Below are positions 8,076 to 16,615 of a stretch of DNA of 64,000 nt, in pieces (the stretch's first letter is position 1; each line of letters begins with the position of its first letter). Source of the stretch: Burkholderia glumae LMG 2196 = ATCC 33617 (GTDB lineage: Bacteria; Pseudomonadota; Gammaproteobacteria; Burkholderiales; Burkholderiaceae); NCBI RefSeq assembly GCF_000960995.1, contig NZ_CP009435.1, positions 682,001-746,000 of the forward strand, read 5' to 3'. Position numbers and translations under genes: made by a program. The notes beneath the pieces are model-generated. The model searched no databases. It was not told the DNA's origin and saw nothing but the letters and a program-made list of their open reading frames with translations.

Positions 8076-9038
8076 TCAGAGACGCTTGGGACGACCTCGG
8101 CCGATGTCCTCGATGCGCACGATGCCGTGGCCGTCGGCGGTGGTGCGCGGCACCGCCTTCCACGCGTGTCCGTAGATCACTTCGAACGTCAGCGCGATCG
8201 TGCCGTCGTCGCCACGGCGCGCCTCGAGCGCCTCGCCCAGCGCGCGCCGCGTGCGGGCCGACAGGCGCTCGCCGCCGTCGCGCGCGAACGGATAGGCGCC
8301 CCAGCGACGCACGTCCGCGAGCAGCGATTCCGGCGACCGATAGGTGACGGTCAGCCGTTCCTGGTCCATCACCGGAATCTCGAAGCCGCTCTCGACCAGC
8401 ATGTCGCCGAGATCGTGCATGTCCACGAAGTCGATCACGTGTGGGCGCGGCGCGCAATCGGTAACGGCCTCAGCATCGGCATAGGCGCCACGCAATTCGC
8501 GCAGCGTGTCGGGGCCGAACGTGCTGAACATCAGCAGCCCGTTCACGCGCAGCACGCGCTGCCATTCGGGAAACACGCGGTCCGGGCGCGAATGCCAGTG
8601 CAGGGCAAGATTGGACCAGACGAAGTCGAACGCCTCGCCCGCGAACGGCAGCGCCGAGAAGTCGGCCTGCGCCAGACGCGGGCCGCGCTGGCCCAGCGCC
8701 TTCGACAGCGCCGAGGGCAGGAAGCGGCGCCAGCTCGTGTCGGTCGCGTCGCGCGACGCGGCGCGCGCGAGCATCGCCGCCGACAGGTCGATGCCGTACA
8801 CCGGCGCCTCGGGGAAGCGCGTGCGCAGCGCGGGCAGATCGTCGCCGATGCCGCAGCCGGCGTCGAGCACGCCCGCCGGATTCACCTTGATGTAGTCGAG
8901 ACGCTCGCTCATGCGCTGTGCGATTTCGCGAGGCAGGAATGCGACCGCGTCGAACGCGGCGGCACGGCGATCGAAGATCCGCCGCAGATGCCGGGGATCG
9001 CTGGCCGGACGGCCAGAAGATGAGGGAACGGGAGACAT
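8076..9038 (-). CDS. bioC: SAM-dependent methyltransferase, BioC-like (malonyl-ACP O-methyltransferase)
   Basis: 320 aa, class I methyltransferase. The SAM-binding motif VLDAGCGIGDDLPAL is at about 55-70, followed by YGIDLSAAML and LPFAGEAFDFVWSNLALHW, the layout of BioC, which methylates malonyl-ACP to start pimelate synthesis for biotin. The N-terminal FDRRAAAFDAVAFLPREIAQRM is also BioC-like. The ATG at 9038 is preferred to a TTG three codons earlier. It is divergent from comF with 81 bases between them; a bio gene next to comF is a known arrangement. There are no other biotin synthesis genes here, so a different methyl acceptor cannot be excluded. Confidence 0.72.
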   Translation of the reverse strand: MSPVPSSSGRPASDPRHLRRIFDRRAAAFDAVAFLPREIAQRMSERLDYIKVNPAGVLDAGCGIGDDLPALRTRFPEAPVYGIDLSAAMLARAASRDATDTSWRRFLPSALSKALGQRGPRLAQADFSALPFAGEAFDFVWSNLALHWHSRPDRVFPEWQRVLRVNGLLMFSTFGPDTLRELRGAYADAEAVTDCAPRPHVIDFVDMHDLGDMLVESGFEIPVMDQERLTVTYRSPESLLADVRRWGAYPFARDGGERLSARTRRALGEALEARRGDDGTIALTFEVIYGHAWKAVPRTTADGHGIVRIEDIGRGRPKRL

Positions 9039-9119
9039 GTCGGGCAAACTGGCGAAGTGCCCGAAGTATACTCGCTCGCCTCGCGGGCTTCAGCGCGGGC
9101 GGCACTCGCGGAGAAACTG

Positions 9120-9944
9120 ATGTCGATCGCCTGTGTATTGCGTCGCAACAGCCGGATCGCATGCTGCACAGCGGGATGGCGGGAGCTGTTCGCACGCGTT
9201 GCCGCGCTGGCGCTGCCCGGGCTTTGCGTGCTGTGCGGCAACGCTTGCAACCGCTCGTGCAACAACATGTGCGGCAATTCGCCACGCAACATAGTGTGCC
9301 GCGCATGCGACGAGGCGTACTGGAATGAAGCGCGGCTGCGCTGCGCGCAATGCGCGCTGCCGCTGTCCGCGTGGCGCGCGCGGCACGCGCATTCGACCGG
9401 CTATCGCTGCGGCGCGTGCCGCCGCGCGCCGCCGCCGTTCGACGCGACGTTCGCGCTGGCCGATTACCGGCCGCCGCTCGCAAGCCTGGTGCTGGACCTG
9501 AAGTTCGGTGCGCGGCTCGCGCTGGGCAGGCTGTTCGCCGAGCGGCTCGCGCGCGCGGTTCGGGAGCGGCCGGCGGCCGACGCCGAGCGGCCCGACCTGA
9601 TCGCGCCGGTGCCGCTCGCGCGGCGCCGGCTGGTCGAGCGCGGCTACAACCAGGCCTGGGCGATCGCGCGGCCGCTCGCGCGCGCGCTCGAGGTGCGCGC
9701 CGAGCCGGCGCTGCTGGTGCGCACGGTCCATACCGCGCCGCAGACGCGGCTCGACGCGGCGGCGCGGCGCGAGAACGTGGCGCACGCGTTCGCCGTGACG
9801 GGCGACGTCTGCGGGCTGCACGTCGGACTCGTCGACGACGTGATGACCTCCGGCGCGACGCTCGCGGCGCTCGCCGTGCTGCTCAAGCGCGCGGGCGCGC
9901 GGCGCGTGACCAACTACGTCGCGCTGCGCACCTCGCGCGATTGA
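9120..9944 (+). CDS. comF: ComF family phosphoribosyltransferase-like protein
   Basis: 274 aa. The N-terminal third carries paired cysteines typical of the ComF zinc region (CVLCG, CRACDE, CAQC, CGACRRAPPPFD), followed by LVLDLKFGARLALG and a type I phosphoribosyltransferase domain with the PRPP motif LVDDVMTSGATL near the C-terminus. ComF/GntX proteins support DNA uptake or carbohydrate use in some bacteria. The ATG at 9120 was chosen because GGAG precedes it by nine bases and it lies outside the region facing bioC; an in-frame GTG at 9057 is possible. The cysteine-rich segment contains an extra CNRSCNNMCG stretch. Confidence 0.9.
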   Translation: MSIACVLRRNSRIACCTAGWRELFARVAALALPGLCVLCGNACNRSCNNMCGNSPRNIVCRACDEAYWNEARLRCAQCALPLSAWRARHAHSTGYRCGACRRAPPPFDATFALADYRPPLASLVLDLKFGARLALGRLFAERLARAVRERPAADAERPDLIAPVPLARRRLVERGYNQAWAIARPLARALEVRAEPALLVRTVHTAPQTRLDAAARRENVAHAFAVTGDVCGLHVGLVDDVMTSGATLAALAVLLKRAGARRVTNYVALRTSRD

Positions 9945-10101
9945 CACGCCCGGCCGGAAACTGCGATCGCGCTCGCAAGGCCGGGACCAAGGCAACATCG
10001 GGACAGCATCAAGGCAGCATCGAAGACGGCGGGAGCCCGGCCGCGGCAACGCCCGGCAGGCTCCGCGCCATGTTTCACGCATCCACGAACCGGAAACGAA
10101 C

Positions 10102-10572
10102 ATGTTCAACGTCGTACTCGTCGAACCCGAAATCCCGCCGAACACCGGCAACGTGATCCGCCTCTGCGCCAATACCGGCGCGCGGCTGCACCTGGTCGAG
10201 CCGCTCGGCTTCCCGCTCGAGGACGCGAAGCTGCGCCGCGCCGGGCTCGACTATCACGAATACGCGCGGATGCACGTGCATCGCGACTGGGAGGCGTTGC
10301 TCGCCGCCGAGCAGCCGGACCCGGCGCGCATGTTCGCGTTCACGACGCGCGGCTCGGGGCGCTTTCACGACCGCGTGTTCAGGCCGGGGGACTGGTTCGT
10401 GTTCGGGGCCGAGACGCGCGGCCTCGGCGAGGCGATGCTTGCGCGCTTTCCGGACGAGCAGCGCGTGCGGCTGCCGATGCGGCCCGACAATCGCAGCCTG
10501 AACTTGTCGAACACGGTGGCCGTGGTCGTGTTCGAGGCCTGGCGCCAGGCCGGCTTCGAAGGAGGCGAATGA
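10102..10572 (+). CDS. trmL: tRNA (cytidine(34)-2'-O)-methyltransferase TrmL
   Basis: 156 aa, the usual length of the minimal SPOUT enzyme TrmL. It begins MFNVVLVEPEIPPNTGNVIRLCANTG and contains the knot-forming motifs FVFGAETRGL and MRPDNRSLNLSNTVAVVVFE. The enzyme 2'-O-methylates the wobble base of tRNA-Leu isoacceptors. It follows comF by 157 bases and converges with the macro-domain gene. The first ATG fits the family start exactly. Confidence 0.97.
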   Translation: MFNVVLVEPEIPPNTGNVIRLCANTGARLHLVEPLGFPLEDAKLRRAGLDYHEYARMHVHRDWEALLAAEQPDPARMFAFTTRGSGRFHDRVFRPGDWFVFGAETRGLGEAMLARFPDEQRVRLPMRPDNRSLNLSNTVAVVVFEAWRQAGFEGGE

Positions 10573-10633
10573 GGCGATGCGGGGCCCGGCGGCCGCACCG
10601 CGGGCGGCCCCGGCGCCATCTTCGCCCCGCCTC

Positions 10634-11155
10634 TCAAAGCCGCGCCAGTTCGCGCCGGTAGTGTTCGAACAGGTCTTCGGCGAAGCAGGCGAACACGATG
10701 CGCGTGAAGCCGGCACCGGGCAGCATCGACGCCACGGTGCTGACGGCGATCGTGGCGGCCGCCTCGGGCGGGAAGCGGTAGACCCCGCAACTGATCGCAG
10801 GGAACGCCACCGAGACGCAGCCGGCCGCCGCCGCCACCTCCAGCGAGCGCCGGTAGCACGAGGCGAGCTGCTCGGCCTCGCCCGACATGCCGCCGTGCCA
10901 GACCGGCCCGACCGTGTGGATCACGTGCCGCGCCGGCAGCTGGTAGCCGCGCGTGAGCTTCGCGTCGCCGGTTGCGCAGCCGCCGAGCGTGCGGCACTCG
11001 GCCAGCAGGTCCGGCCCCGCCGCGCGATGGATCGCGCCGTCCACGCCGCCGCCGCCGAGCAGCGACTCGTTCGCGGCGTTGACGATCGCGTCGAGCGCGA
11101 GCGTCGTGATGTCGACGATGCGTGCCTCGACGCGGGTCGAACCGATCATGATCAT
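10634..11155 (-). CDS. macro domain protein, O-acetyl-ADP-ribose deacetylase-like
   Basis: 173 aa from an ATG with GGAGGAG eight bases upstream. The single macro domain is recognisable by DAIVNAANESLLGGGGVDGAIHRAAG near residue 25, TGDAKLTRGYQLPARHVIHTVGP in the middle and FPAISCGVYRFP before the end. YmdB-type members remove acetyl from O-acetyl-ADP-ribose or mono-ADP-ribose from proteins. It stands alone between trmL (convergent) and gpsA, without a partner such as a sirtuin or ADP-ribosyltransferase, so a general metabolite-repair role is most likely. Confidence 0.93.
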   Translation of the reverse strand: MIMIGSTRVEARIVDITTLALDAIVNAANESLLGGGGVDGAIHRAAGPDLLAECRTLGGCATGDAKLTRGYQLPARHVIHTVGPVWHGGMSGEAEQLASCYRRSLEVAAAAGCVSVAFPAISCGVYRFPPEAAATIAVSTVASMLPGAGFTRIVFACFAEDLFEHYRRELARL

Positions 11156-11397
11156 GCTGGCCTCCTCCACCGGCAGTCGCGATAGCGCCAAGCGTAGACG
11201 CGATGCGGGCGCGGCGCCAGCCCGCCGTTGCGGCCGGCGCGGCGCGTCAGGCAACGCGGCGAGGCAGAAGCGGCTTGCCGGCAAATCGAGCGACGAAGCC
11301 GGCCCTTGGCGGCACGGCCAGGCAATGCGCCGGGGGCCCGCGCGGCCGGCAGGCAGGTGGCCCGCTCCCGCGGCCGGAATGGGCCGTCAGCGAGCGC

Positions 11398-12396
11398 TCA
11401 CTCCGCCTTCGCGTCGCGGCGCAGCAGTCCGTTGACGGCCTCGCGCGGCGCGACGCCGTCGAACAGCACGCCGCAAACGGCCTCGGTGATCGGCATGTCG
11501 ATGTCGTGCGCGCGGGCGATCGCCAGCACCGCGCGGGCGCAGCGCACGCCCTCGGCCACATGTCCGAGCGCGCCGAGGATCTCGTCGAGCGAGCGGCCCT
11601 CGGCCAGTTGCAGTCCCACCTTGCGGTTGCGCGAGAGGTCGCCGGTGGCGGTCAGGATCAGGTCGCCGAGGCCGGTGAGCCCGGTGAAGGTCTCCGCCCG
11701 CCCGCCCAGTGCCACGCCGAGCCGCGACATCTCGGCCAGCCCGCGCGTGATCAGCGCCGCGCGCGAATTGAGGCCGAGGCCCAGCCCGTCGCCGATGCCG
11801 GTCGCGATCGCGAGCACGTTCTTGACCGCGCCGCCCACCTCGACGCCGACCACGTCGTCGCCGGTATAGATCCGCATCGCGCCGTGGTGGAAGGCCGCCA
11901 GCGTGAGGGCGCGGCAGGCCGCCGACGCGCTCGCGACGGTCAGCGCCACCGGCAGCCCCTGCGCCACCTCGCGCGCGAAGCTGGGCCCGGACAGCACGCC
12001 GTGGCTGGCGTGGCCGGGCAGCGCCTCGGCGATCACCTGGTGCGGCAATTGCTCGGTATCGGCCTCGAAGCCCTTGCAGATCCACAGCAGATGCGCGGGC
12101 ACGCAGCCGGCCTCGTGCATCGCCGCGCAGAGCGCGCGCAGCCCCGCCACCGGCGCGCCGATCACGCACAGCGCGTGGTCGGCCGCCGCGTGCGCGAGCG
12201 CCGCCGGCAGCGCAGGCTCGCAGCGCAGCGCGGCCGGCAGCGGCACGCCGGGCAGGTAGCGGGTGTTTTCGTGACAGGCCTCGAGGCCCTGGAGGAGCGC
12301 GCGATCGCGCGCCCAGAGTACCGTATCGTGCCGCGCGGCCAGATGCGCGGCGAGCGCGGTGCCCCATGCACCGGCGCCGAGAACAGCGACTTTCAT
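11398..12396 (-). CDS. gpsA: NAD(P)H-dependent glycerol-3-phosphate dehydrogenase
   Basis: 332 aa. The Rossmann motif VLGAGAWGTALAAHLA is at the N-terminus, followed by the family segments LLWICKGFE, VLSGPSFAREVAQGLPVA, VGGAVKNVLAIATGIGDGLGLGLNSRAALITRGLAEM with the catalytic Lys, and FTGLTGLGDLILTATGDLSRNRKVG. It makes sn-glycerol 3-phosphate for phospholipid synthesis in the cytosol. The ATG at 12396 was chosen over a GTG three codons upstream. It follows secB by 26 bases, and the grxC-secB-gpsA order is a conserved operon in proteobacteria. Confidence 0.98.
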   Translation of the reverse strand: MKVAVLGAGAWGTALAAHLAARHDTVLWARDRALLQGLEACHENTRYLPGVPLPAALRCEPALPAALAHAAADHALCVIGAPVAGLRALCAAMHEAGCVPAHLLWICKGFEADTEQLPHQVIAEALPGHASHGVLSGPSFAREVAQGLPVALTVASASAACRALTLAAFHHGAMRIYTGDDVVGVEVGGAVKNVLAIATGIGDGLGLGLNSRAALITRGLAEMSRLGVALGGRAETFTGLTGLGDLILTATGDLSRNRKVGLQLAEGRSLDEILGALGHVAEGVRCARAVLAIARAHDIDMPITEAVCGVLFDGVAPREAVNGLLRRDAKAE

Positions 12397-12422
12397 ACCC
12401 AGCACCGGTTCACGCGACGCGC

Positions 12423-12908
12423 TCAGTTCAGCGTCGTGCCGTTCGGTGCGCCGTTGGCGGCGCCGGCCTGTTGCTGCTGGATCTGCGCGAGGCGTTGCTC
12501 GTAAAGCGCCTGGAAGTTGATCTCCGCCAGGTGGATCGGCGGGAAGCCCGCGCGCGTGATCGCGTCGGCGATGTTCGAACGCAGGTACGGGAACAGGATC
12601 GTCGGGCAGGCGATGCCGACGAGCGGATCGAGCTGCTCGTCCGGAATGTTGCGGATATCGAAGATGCCGGCCTGCTTGGCCTCGATCAGGAACGCGACCT
12701 TGTCCTTGACCTTCGCCGTCACGGTGCCCGCGACGACCACTTCGTACACGCTTTCGGCCAGACGCTCGGCCTTCACGTCGACTTCCACCTCAACCGACGG
12801 CATGTCCTGTTCGAGGAAGATCGCTGGCGAATTCGGCTGCTCGAGCGAGAGATCCTTCAGGTAGATGCGCTGGATGTTGAAGAAAGGCTGGTTTTCGACG
12901 TCGGACAT
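12423..12908 (-). CDS. secB: protein-export chaperone SecB
   Basis: 161 aa. The beginning QPFFNIQRIYLKDLSLEQPNSP and the middle CPTILFPYLRSNIADAITRAGFPPIHLAEINF are hallmark SecB segments. SecB is a tetramer that keeps exported preproteins unfolded and passes them to SecA. The C-terminus has a Gln/Ala/Asn-rich tail after residue 140, typical of the family. It lies between grxC (123 bases upstream) and gpsA (26 bases downstream). Confidence 0.98.
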   Translation of the reverse strand: MSDVENQPFFNIQRIYLKDLSLEQPNSPAIFLEQDMPSVEVEVDVKAERLAESVYEVVVAGTVTAKVKDKVAFLIEAKQAGIFDIRNIPDEQLDPLVGIACPTILFPYLRSNIADAITRAGFPPIHLAEINFQALYEQRLAQIQQQQAGAANGAPNGTTLN

Positions 12909-13031
12909 GGTGGCTCCCTAAAAATGGTATGACGGCGGCCGGCTTGCTCCGGCCATCCGGTTGTTGTGTCGTGCGAAGCGCGAGGCGCGCGGCCCTCCCG
13001 GTGCCCCGGGAAGGCGGTCATTCTGCCGGAA

Positions 13032-13292
13032 TCAGGCCGCGTCCAGAAGCGGCAGCAAGCCACCTTCGCGATCCAGCTTCGACAGGTCGTCGTAGCCGCC
13101 CACATGGGTCTCGCCGATGTAGACCTGCGGCACGGTACGGCGGCCGGTGCGTTCCATCATCTCGGCGCGCTTCGACGGATCCTTGTCGATCAGCACCTTT
13201 TCGATCTGCTCGACGCCGCGCTGCTTGAGCAGGCGCTCGGCCATCATGCAATACGGGCAGACCTGCGTGCTGTACATGAGCACTTTGTTCAC
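13032..13292 (-). CDS. grxC: glutaredoxin 3
   Basis: 86 aa. The active site CPYC is at residues 12-15, followed by the family motifs RRTVPQVYIGETHVGGYDDL that bind glutathione. The start is a GTG with AAGGAG six to seven bases upstream; no closer ATG gives the conserved KVLMYST beginning. It reduces disulfides using glutathione in the cytosol. It follows the rhodanese gene by 11 bases and precedes secB, so the three are probably one transcript. Confidence 0.96.
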   Translation of the reverse strand: MNKVLMYSTQVCPYCMMAERLLKQRGVEQIEKVLIDKDPSKRAEMMERTGRRTVPQVYIGETHVGGYDDLSKLDREGGLLPLLDAA

Positions 13293-13303
13293 TTCGCCAC
13301 TCC

Positions 13304-13711
13304 TTATTTGACGACCGGCATGCCGGCCTTCTGCCAGGCGGCCAGGCCGCCCTGCAGCACATGGACCTCGCCGTAGCCGGCTTCGCGCACGAGCTTGGCG
13401 GCCTTGTTGGATTGCTGCCCGTTCTGGCAGACCAGCAGCACCGGAGCGCTCTTGTTCTTCGCGACCTGGCCGAGCTTGCCGGCCAGCTCCGAGAACTCGA
13501 GCGAGCGCGCCGCCGGCAGATGGCCCGTGCCGTACTCGGCGGCCGGGCGCAGATCGATCACGATCGCGTTGCGCCGGTTGATCAGTTGGGTCGCCTCGCC
13601 CGCCGACAGGCCGCCGCCGCCGCGACGCAGCGTCGGGAAGATCAGCATGCCGCCCGAGACGAGCAGGATCGCGATGAGCGCAAGGTTCGTGTAATCGGTA
13701 AAGAACGTCAC
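13304..13711 (-). CDS. membrane-anchored rhodanese-like protein
   Basis: 135 aa. An N-terminal helix (about 9-28) anchors a single rhodanese domain, with the catalytic Cys in PVLLVCQNGQQSNKAA and preceding elements IVIDLRPAAEYGTGHLPAARS. The start is GTG with GGCGGATT a few bases upstream. YibN-like proteins of this type are encoded before grxC and secB in many beta- and gamma-proteobacteria. The sulfur acceptor is not known. It is divergent from gpmA, and a TATAAT on the minus strand at 13757-13762 could serve it with a short leader of about 40 bases. Confidence 0.93.
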   Translation of the reverse strand: MTFFTDYTNLALIAILLVSGGMLIFPTLRRGGGGLSAGEATQLINRRNAIVIDLRPAAEYGTGHLPAARSLEFSELAGKLGQVAKNKSAPVLLVCQNGQQSNKAAKLVREAGYGEVHVLQGGLAAWQKAGMPVVK

Positions 13712-13846
13712 GGAGAATCCGCCGCAAAAAGAGAAATCGAAAAGGACAATCGCGCCATTATAAAATATCCGTCTGTCGCGATGGCGCCGCGCTTCCGGAA
13801 GGCGTCGCCCGCCGCTTCGCTTCCTCACTACCGACCGCAAGCACTC

Positions 13847-14593
13847 ATGCACAAGCTCGTTCTCATCCGCCACGGCGAATCGACCTGGAACAAGGAAAAC
13901 CGCTTCACCGGCTGGGTCGACGTCGACCTGACCGAGCAGGGCAACGCGGAAGCCCGCCAGGCCGGCGTCCTGCTGAAGGAAGCCGGCTACGCGTTCGACG
14001 TCGCCTACACGTCGGTGCTCAAGCGCGCGATCCGCACGCTGTGGCACGTGCAGGACCAGATGGACCAGATGTACCTGCCGGTGATCCATTCGTGGCGCCT
14101 CAACGAACGCCACTACGGCGCGCTGTCGGGCCTCAACAAGGCCGAAACGGCCGCCAAGTTCGGCGACGAGCAGGTGCTGGTCTGGCGCCGCAGCTACGAC
14201 ACGCCGCCGCCGGCGCTGGCGGCCGACGACGAGCGCGCGCCCTACGGCGACCCGCGCTACGCGAAGGTGCCGCGCGAGCAGCTGCCGCTCACCGAATGCC
14301 TGAAGGACACCGTCGCGCGCGTGCTGCCGCTCTGGAACGAGTCGATCGCGCCCGCCATCAAGAGCGGCCGGCAGGTGCTGATCGCCGCGCACGGCAACTC
14401 GCTGCGCGCGCTGATCAAGTACCTCGACGGCATCTCCGACGCCGACATCGTCGGCCTGAACATCCCGAACGGGGTGCCGCTCGTCTATGAGCTCGACGAG
14501 AACCTGAAGCCGATCCGGCATTACTACCTCGGCGACCAGGACGCGATCGCGAAGGCGCAGGCCGCCGTCGCACAGCAGGGCAAAGCGAAGTAA
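13847..14593 (+). CDS. gpmA: 2,3-bisphosphoglycerate-dependent phosphoglycerate mutase
   Basis: 248 aa. Catalytic motif LIRHGESTWN at residues 5-14, followed by ENRFTGWVDVDLTEQG, SVLKRAIRTLW, SWRLNERHYGALSGLNKAETAAKFG and the second histidine in VLIAAHGNSLRALIKYLDG. It interconverts 3- and 2-phosphoglycerate in glycolysis. The ATG matches the family start. It is divergent from the rhodanese gene (135 bases apart) and is followed by a 302-base gap before the protease gene. Confidence 0.99.
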   Translation: MHKLVLIRHGESTWNKENRFTGWVDVDLTEQGNAEARQAGVLLKEAGYAFDVAYTSVLKRAIRTLWHVQDQMDQMYLPVIHSWRLNERHYGALSGLNKAETAAKFGDEQVLVWRRSYDTPPPALAADDERAPYGDPRYAKVPREQLPLTECLKDTVARVLPLWNESIAPAIKSGRQVLIAAHGNSLRALIKYLDGISDADIVGLNIPNGVPLVYELDENLKPIRHYYLGDQDAIAKAQAAVAQQGKAK

Positions 14594-14895
14594 GCAAAAA
14601 GTAAACGAGGCCGGCCCGCCGCCGGCCGCTCGCGCGCTGGCGGGGCCGGCCGGGCGGCGGCGCCTCGGTTTCGCGCCGGCCGGCCTGGGTGTTTTCCCGC
14701 GTTTTCAGGTGTTTCGCATCGATTCTGGCCCCCGCAGCGCCTGCCGGTGCGAACCCGCGCCACGCGGCGCTGTCGAATCCGCTTCATCAGCGCTTCGCCC
14801 CGCATGGGCGGAGCATCGGGAAGATCGGAGATATACTTGACCGTCCTCCCACCTTCACGCCATCGCCAAACGCGCTTTCCGACGCACACGACCCT
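14594..14895. other. 302-base gap between gpmA and ctpA
   Basis: No gene is seen. The first 90 bases are very GC-rich with overlapping inverted repeats built from GGCCGGC-type segments. Near the end TATACT at 14832-14837 could be a minus-10 box for the protease gene, with transcription starting near 14844, but no convincing minus-35 was found. Confidence 0.4.
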
Positions 14896-16452
14896 ATGCG
14901 AATGAAATTGAAGAATATCGGCCTCGTCGCCGCCGGCCTTGCAACCGGCATCTTCGCGACGCTGCAAATCTCGGCGTCGGCCCAGCAGGCAACGATCACG
15001 ACGCCGCTGCCGCTCGACCAGCTGCGCCTGTTCGCCGAGGTGTTCGGCCAGATCAAGCGCGAATACGTCGAGCCGGTCGACGACAAGAAGCTGCTGACGG
15101 CCGCGATCAAGGGCATGGTGTCGAGCCTCGACCCGCACTCGTCGTATCTCGACAAGACCGATTACGAGGAACTGCAGGAGCAGACGAAGGGCCGCTTCGC
15201 CGGGCTCGGCATCGAGATCTCGCAGGAAGACGGCCTCGTGAAGGTGATCTCGCCGATTGAGGACACGCCCGCGTTCCGCGCCGGCATCCGCCCCGGCGAC
15301 CTGATCACGCGCATCAACGACAAGCCGGTGCGCGGCATGACGCTCGACAAGGCCGTCAAGCAGATGCGCGGCGAGCCGGGCACCAAGGTCACGCTGACGA
15401 TCTTCCGCAAGAGCGATGACCGCACCTTCCCCGTCACGGTCACGCGCGCGATCATCAAGGTGCAGAGCGTGAAGATGAAGATGCTCGCCCCGGGCTACGC
15501 CTACATCCGGATCACGAGCTTCCAGGAGCGCACCATCCCCGACCTCGCGGCCCGCCTGCAGGACATCGCGCGCCAGCAGCCGAACCTGAAGGGCCTCGTG
15601 CTCGACCTGCGCAACAACGGCGGCGGCCTGCTGCAGAGCGCGGTCGGCGTGGCCGGCGCGTTCCTGCCCCCGAACGCGGTGGTGGTGTCGACCAACGGCC
15701 AGATCCCCGATTCGAAGCAGGTCTACCGCGACGACTACGACAACTATCGCCTGCCGAGCTTCGACTCCGATCCGCTCAAGAACCTGCCGGCGATCTTCAA
15801 GACCGTGCCGATGATCGTGCTGACCAACGCCTATTCGGCGTCGGCCTCCGAAATCGTCGCCGGCGCGCTGCAGGATTCGCACCGCGCGCTGATCATGGGC
15901 AAGACCACGTTCGGCAAGGGCTCGGTGCAGACGGTGCGCCCGCTCACGGCCGACACCGCGCTGCGCCTGACCACGGCCTACTACTACACGCCGAGCGGCC
16001 GCTCGATCCAGAACAAGGGCATCGTGCCGGACATCCCGGTCGATCAGTTCGCCGACGGCGATCCGGACGACGTGCTGGTGACGCGCGAAGTGGACTACAC
16101 CAACCACCTCGCCAACACGCAGGACCCGAACGAGAAGAAGGAACTGGAAGCGCGCGAGCAGCGCCGCCTCGACCAGTTGCGCATTCTTGAGGAGCAGAAC
16201 GACAAGAAGACGCCGGAGCAGCGCGAGAAGGATCGCAATCGCAAGCCGGTGGAGTTCGGCAGCGCCGACGACTTCATGCTGCAGCAGGCGCTGGCCAAGC
16301 TGGAAGGCAAGCCGGTGCAGGAGTCGAAGTCGCTGCTGGCCGAAAGCGTGACCAAGCCGCTCGGCGCCGCGCCGGCTTCGGCGGCCTCGGCCGCGAAGGC
16401 GGGCGCGCCGGCCAAGGCCCCGGCCGCTCAGCCCGCCTCGGCCGCCCATTAA
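14896..16452 (+). CDS. ctpA: S41 family C-terminal processing peptidase
   Basis: 518 aa from ATG at 14896. A signal/anchor helix (about 6-28) is followed by LRLFAEVFGQIKREYVEPVDDKKLL, a PDZ domain (about 90-170, GRFAGLGIEISQEDGLVKV) and the S41 catalytic core with the nucleophile in NAYSASASEIVAGAL and the Lys in TTFGKGSVQ. The last 110 residues are charged and then Ala/Pro-rich. Such periplasmic proteases process or degrade envelope proteins; the substrate is not evident. The earlier in-frame start would add a Pro/Arg-rich leader and is unlikely. A strong terminator follows. Confidence 0.95.
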   Translation: MRMKLKNIGLVAAGLATGIFATLQISASAQQATITTPLPLDQLRLFAEVFGQIKREYVEPVDDKKLLTAAIKGMVSSLDPHSSYLDKTDYEELQEQTKGRFAGLGIEISQEDGLVKVISPIEDTPAFRAGIRPGDLITRINDKPVRGMTLDKAVKQMRGEPGTKVTLTIFRKSDDRTFPVTVTRAIIKVQSVKMKMLAPGYAYIRITSFQERTIPDLAARLQDIARQQPNLKGLVLDLRNNGGGLLQSAVGVAGAFLPPNAVVVSTNGQIPDSKQVYRDDYDNYRLPSFDSDPLKNLPAIFKTVPMIVLTNAYSASASEIVAGALQDSHRALIMGKTTFGKGSVQTVRPLTADTALRLTTAYYYTPSGRSIQNKGIVPDIPVDQFADGDPDDVLVTREVDYTNHLANTQDPNEKKELEAREQRRLDQLRILEEQNDKKTPEQREKDRNRKPVEFGSADDFMLQQALAKLEGKPVQESKSLLAESVTKPLGAAPASAASAAKAGAPAKAPAAQPASAAH

Positions 16453-16474
16453 CGGCCGCGCCGTCGGCACGGGC

Positions 16475-16510
16475 ACGGGCCACCGCGGTTCGCCGCGGTG
16501 GCCCGTTTTG
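16475..16510 (+). terminator. intrinsic terminator after ctpA
   Basis: A 14-base-pair perfect stem (16475-16488 with 16493-16506) closes a TTCG tetraloop and is followed by a short T run. It lies 22 bases after the ctpA stop codon. Confidence 0.85.
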
Positions 16511-16615
16511 CTTGGGCGCGGCACGCGGCCCGTGCCCGGCCTGACGCCGCGCACGCGGGCACCGCGCGAACCCGCCTAGAATAGCGGCACGGCACTTCCC
16601 ACCCGCCCCTCCGCG

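Noticed and set aside
9057..9119. Upstream in-frame GTG start for comF
   Set aside because: The extra residues are not ComF-like and no ribosome site precedes the GTG, whereas GGAG precedes the ATG at 9120.
13712..13846. Plus-strand promoter for gpmA around TATAAA near 13761
   Set aside because: No minus-35 at acceptable spacing; the same bases make a better TATAAT on the minus strand for the rhodanese gene.
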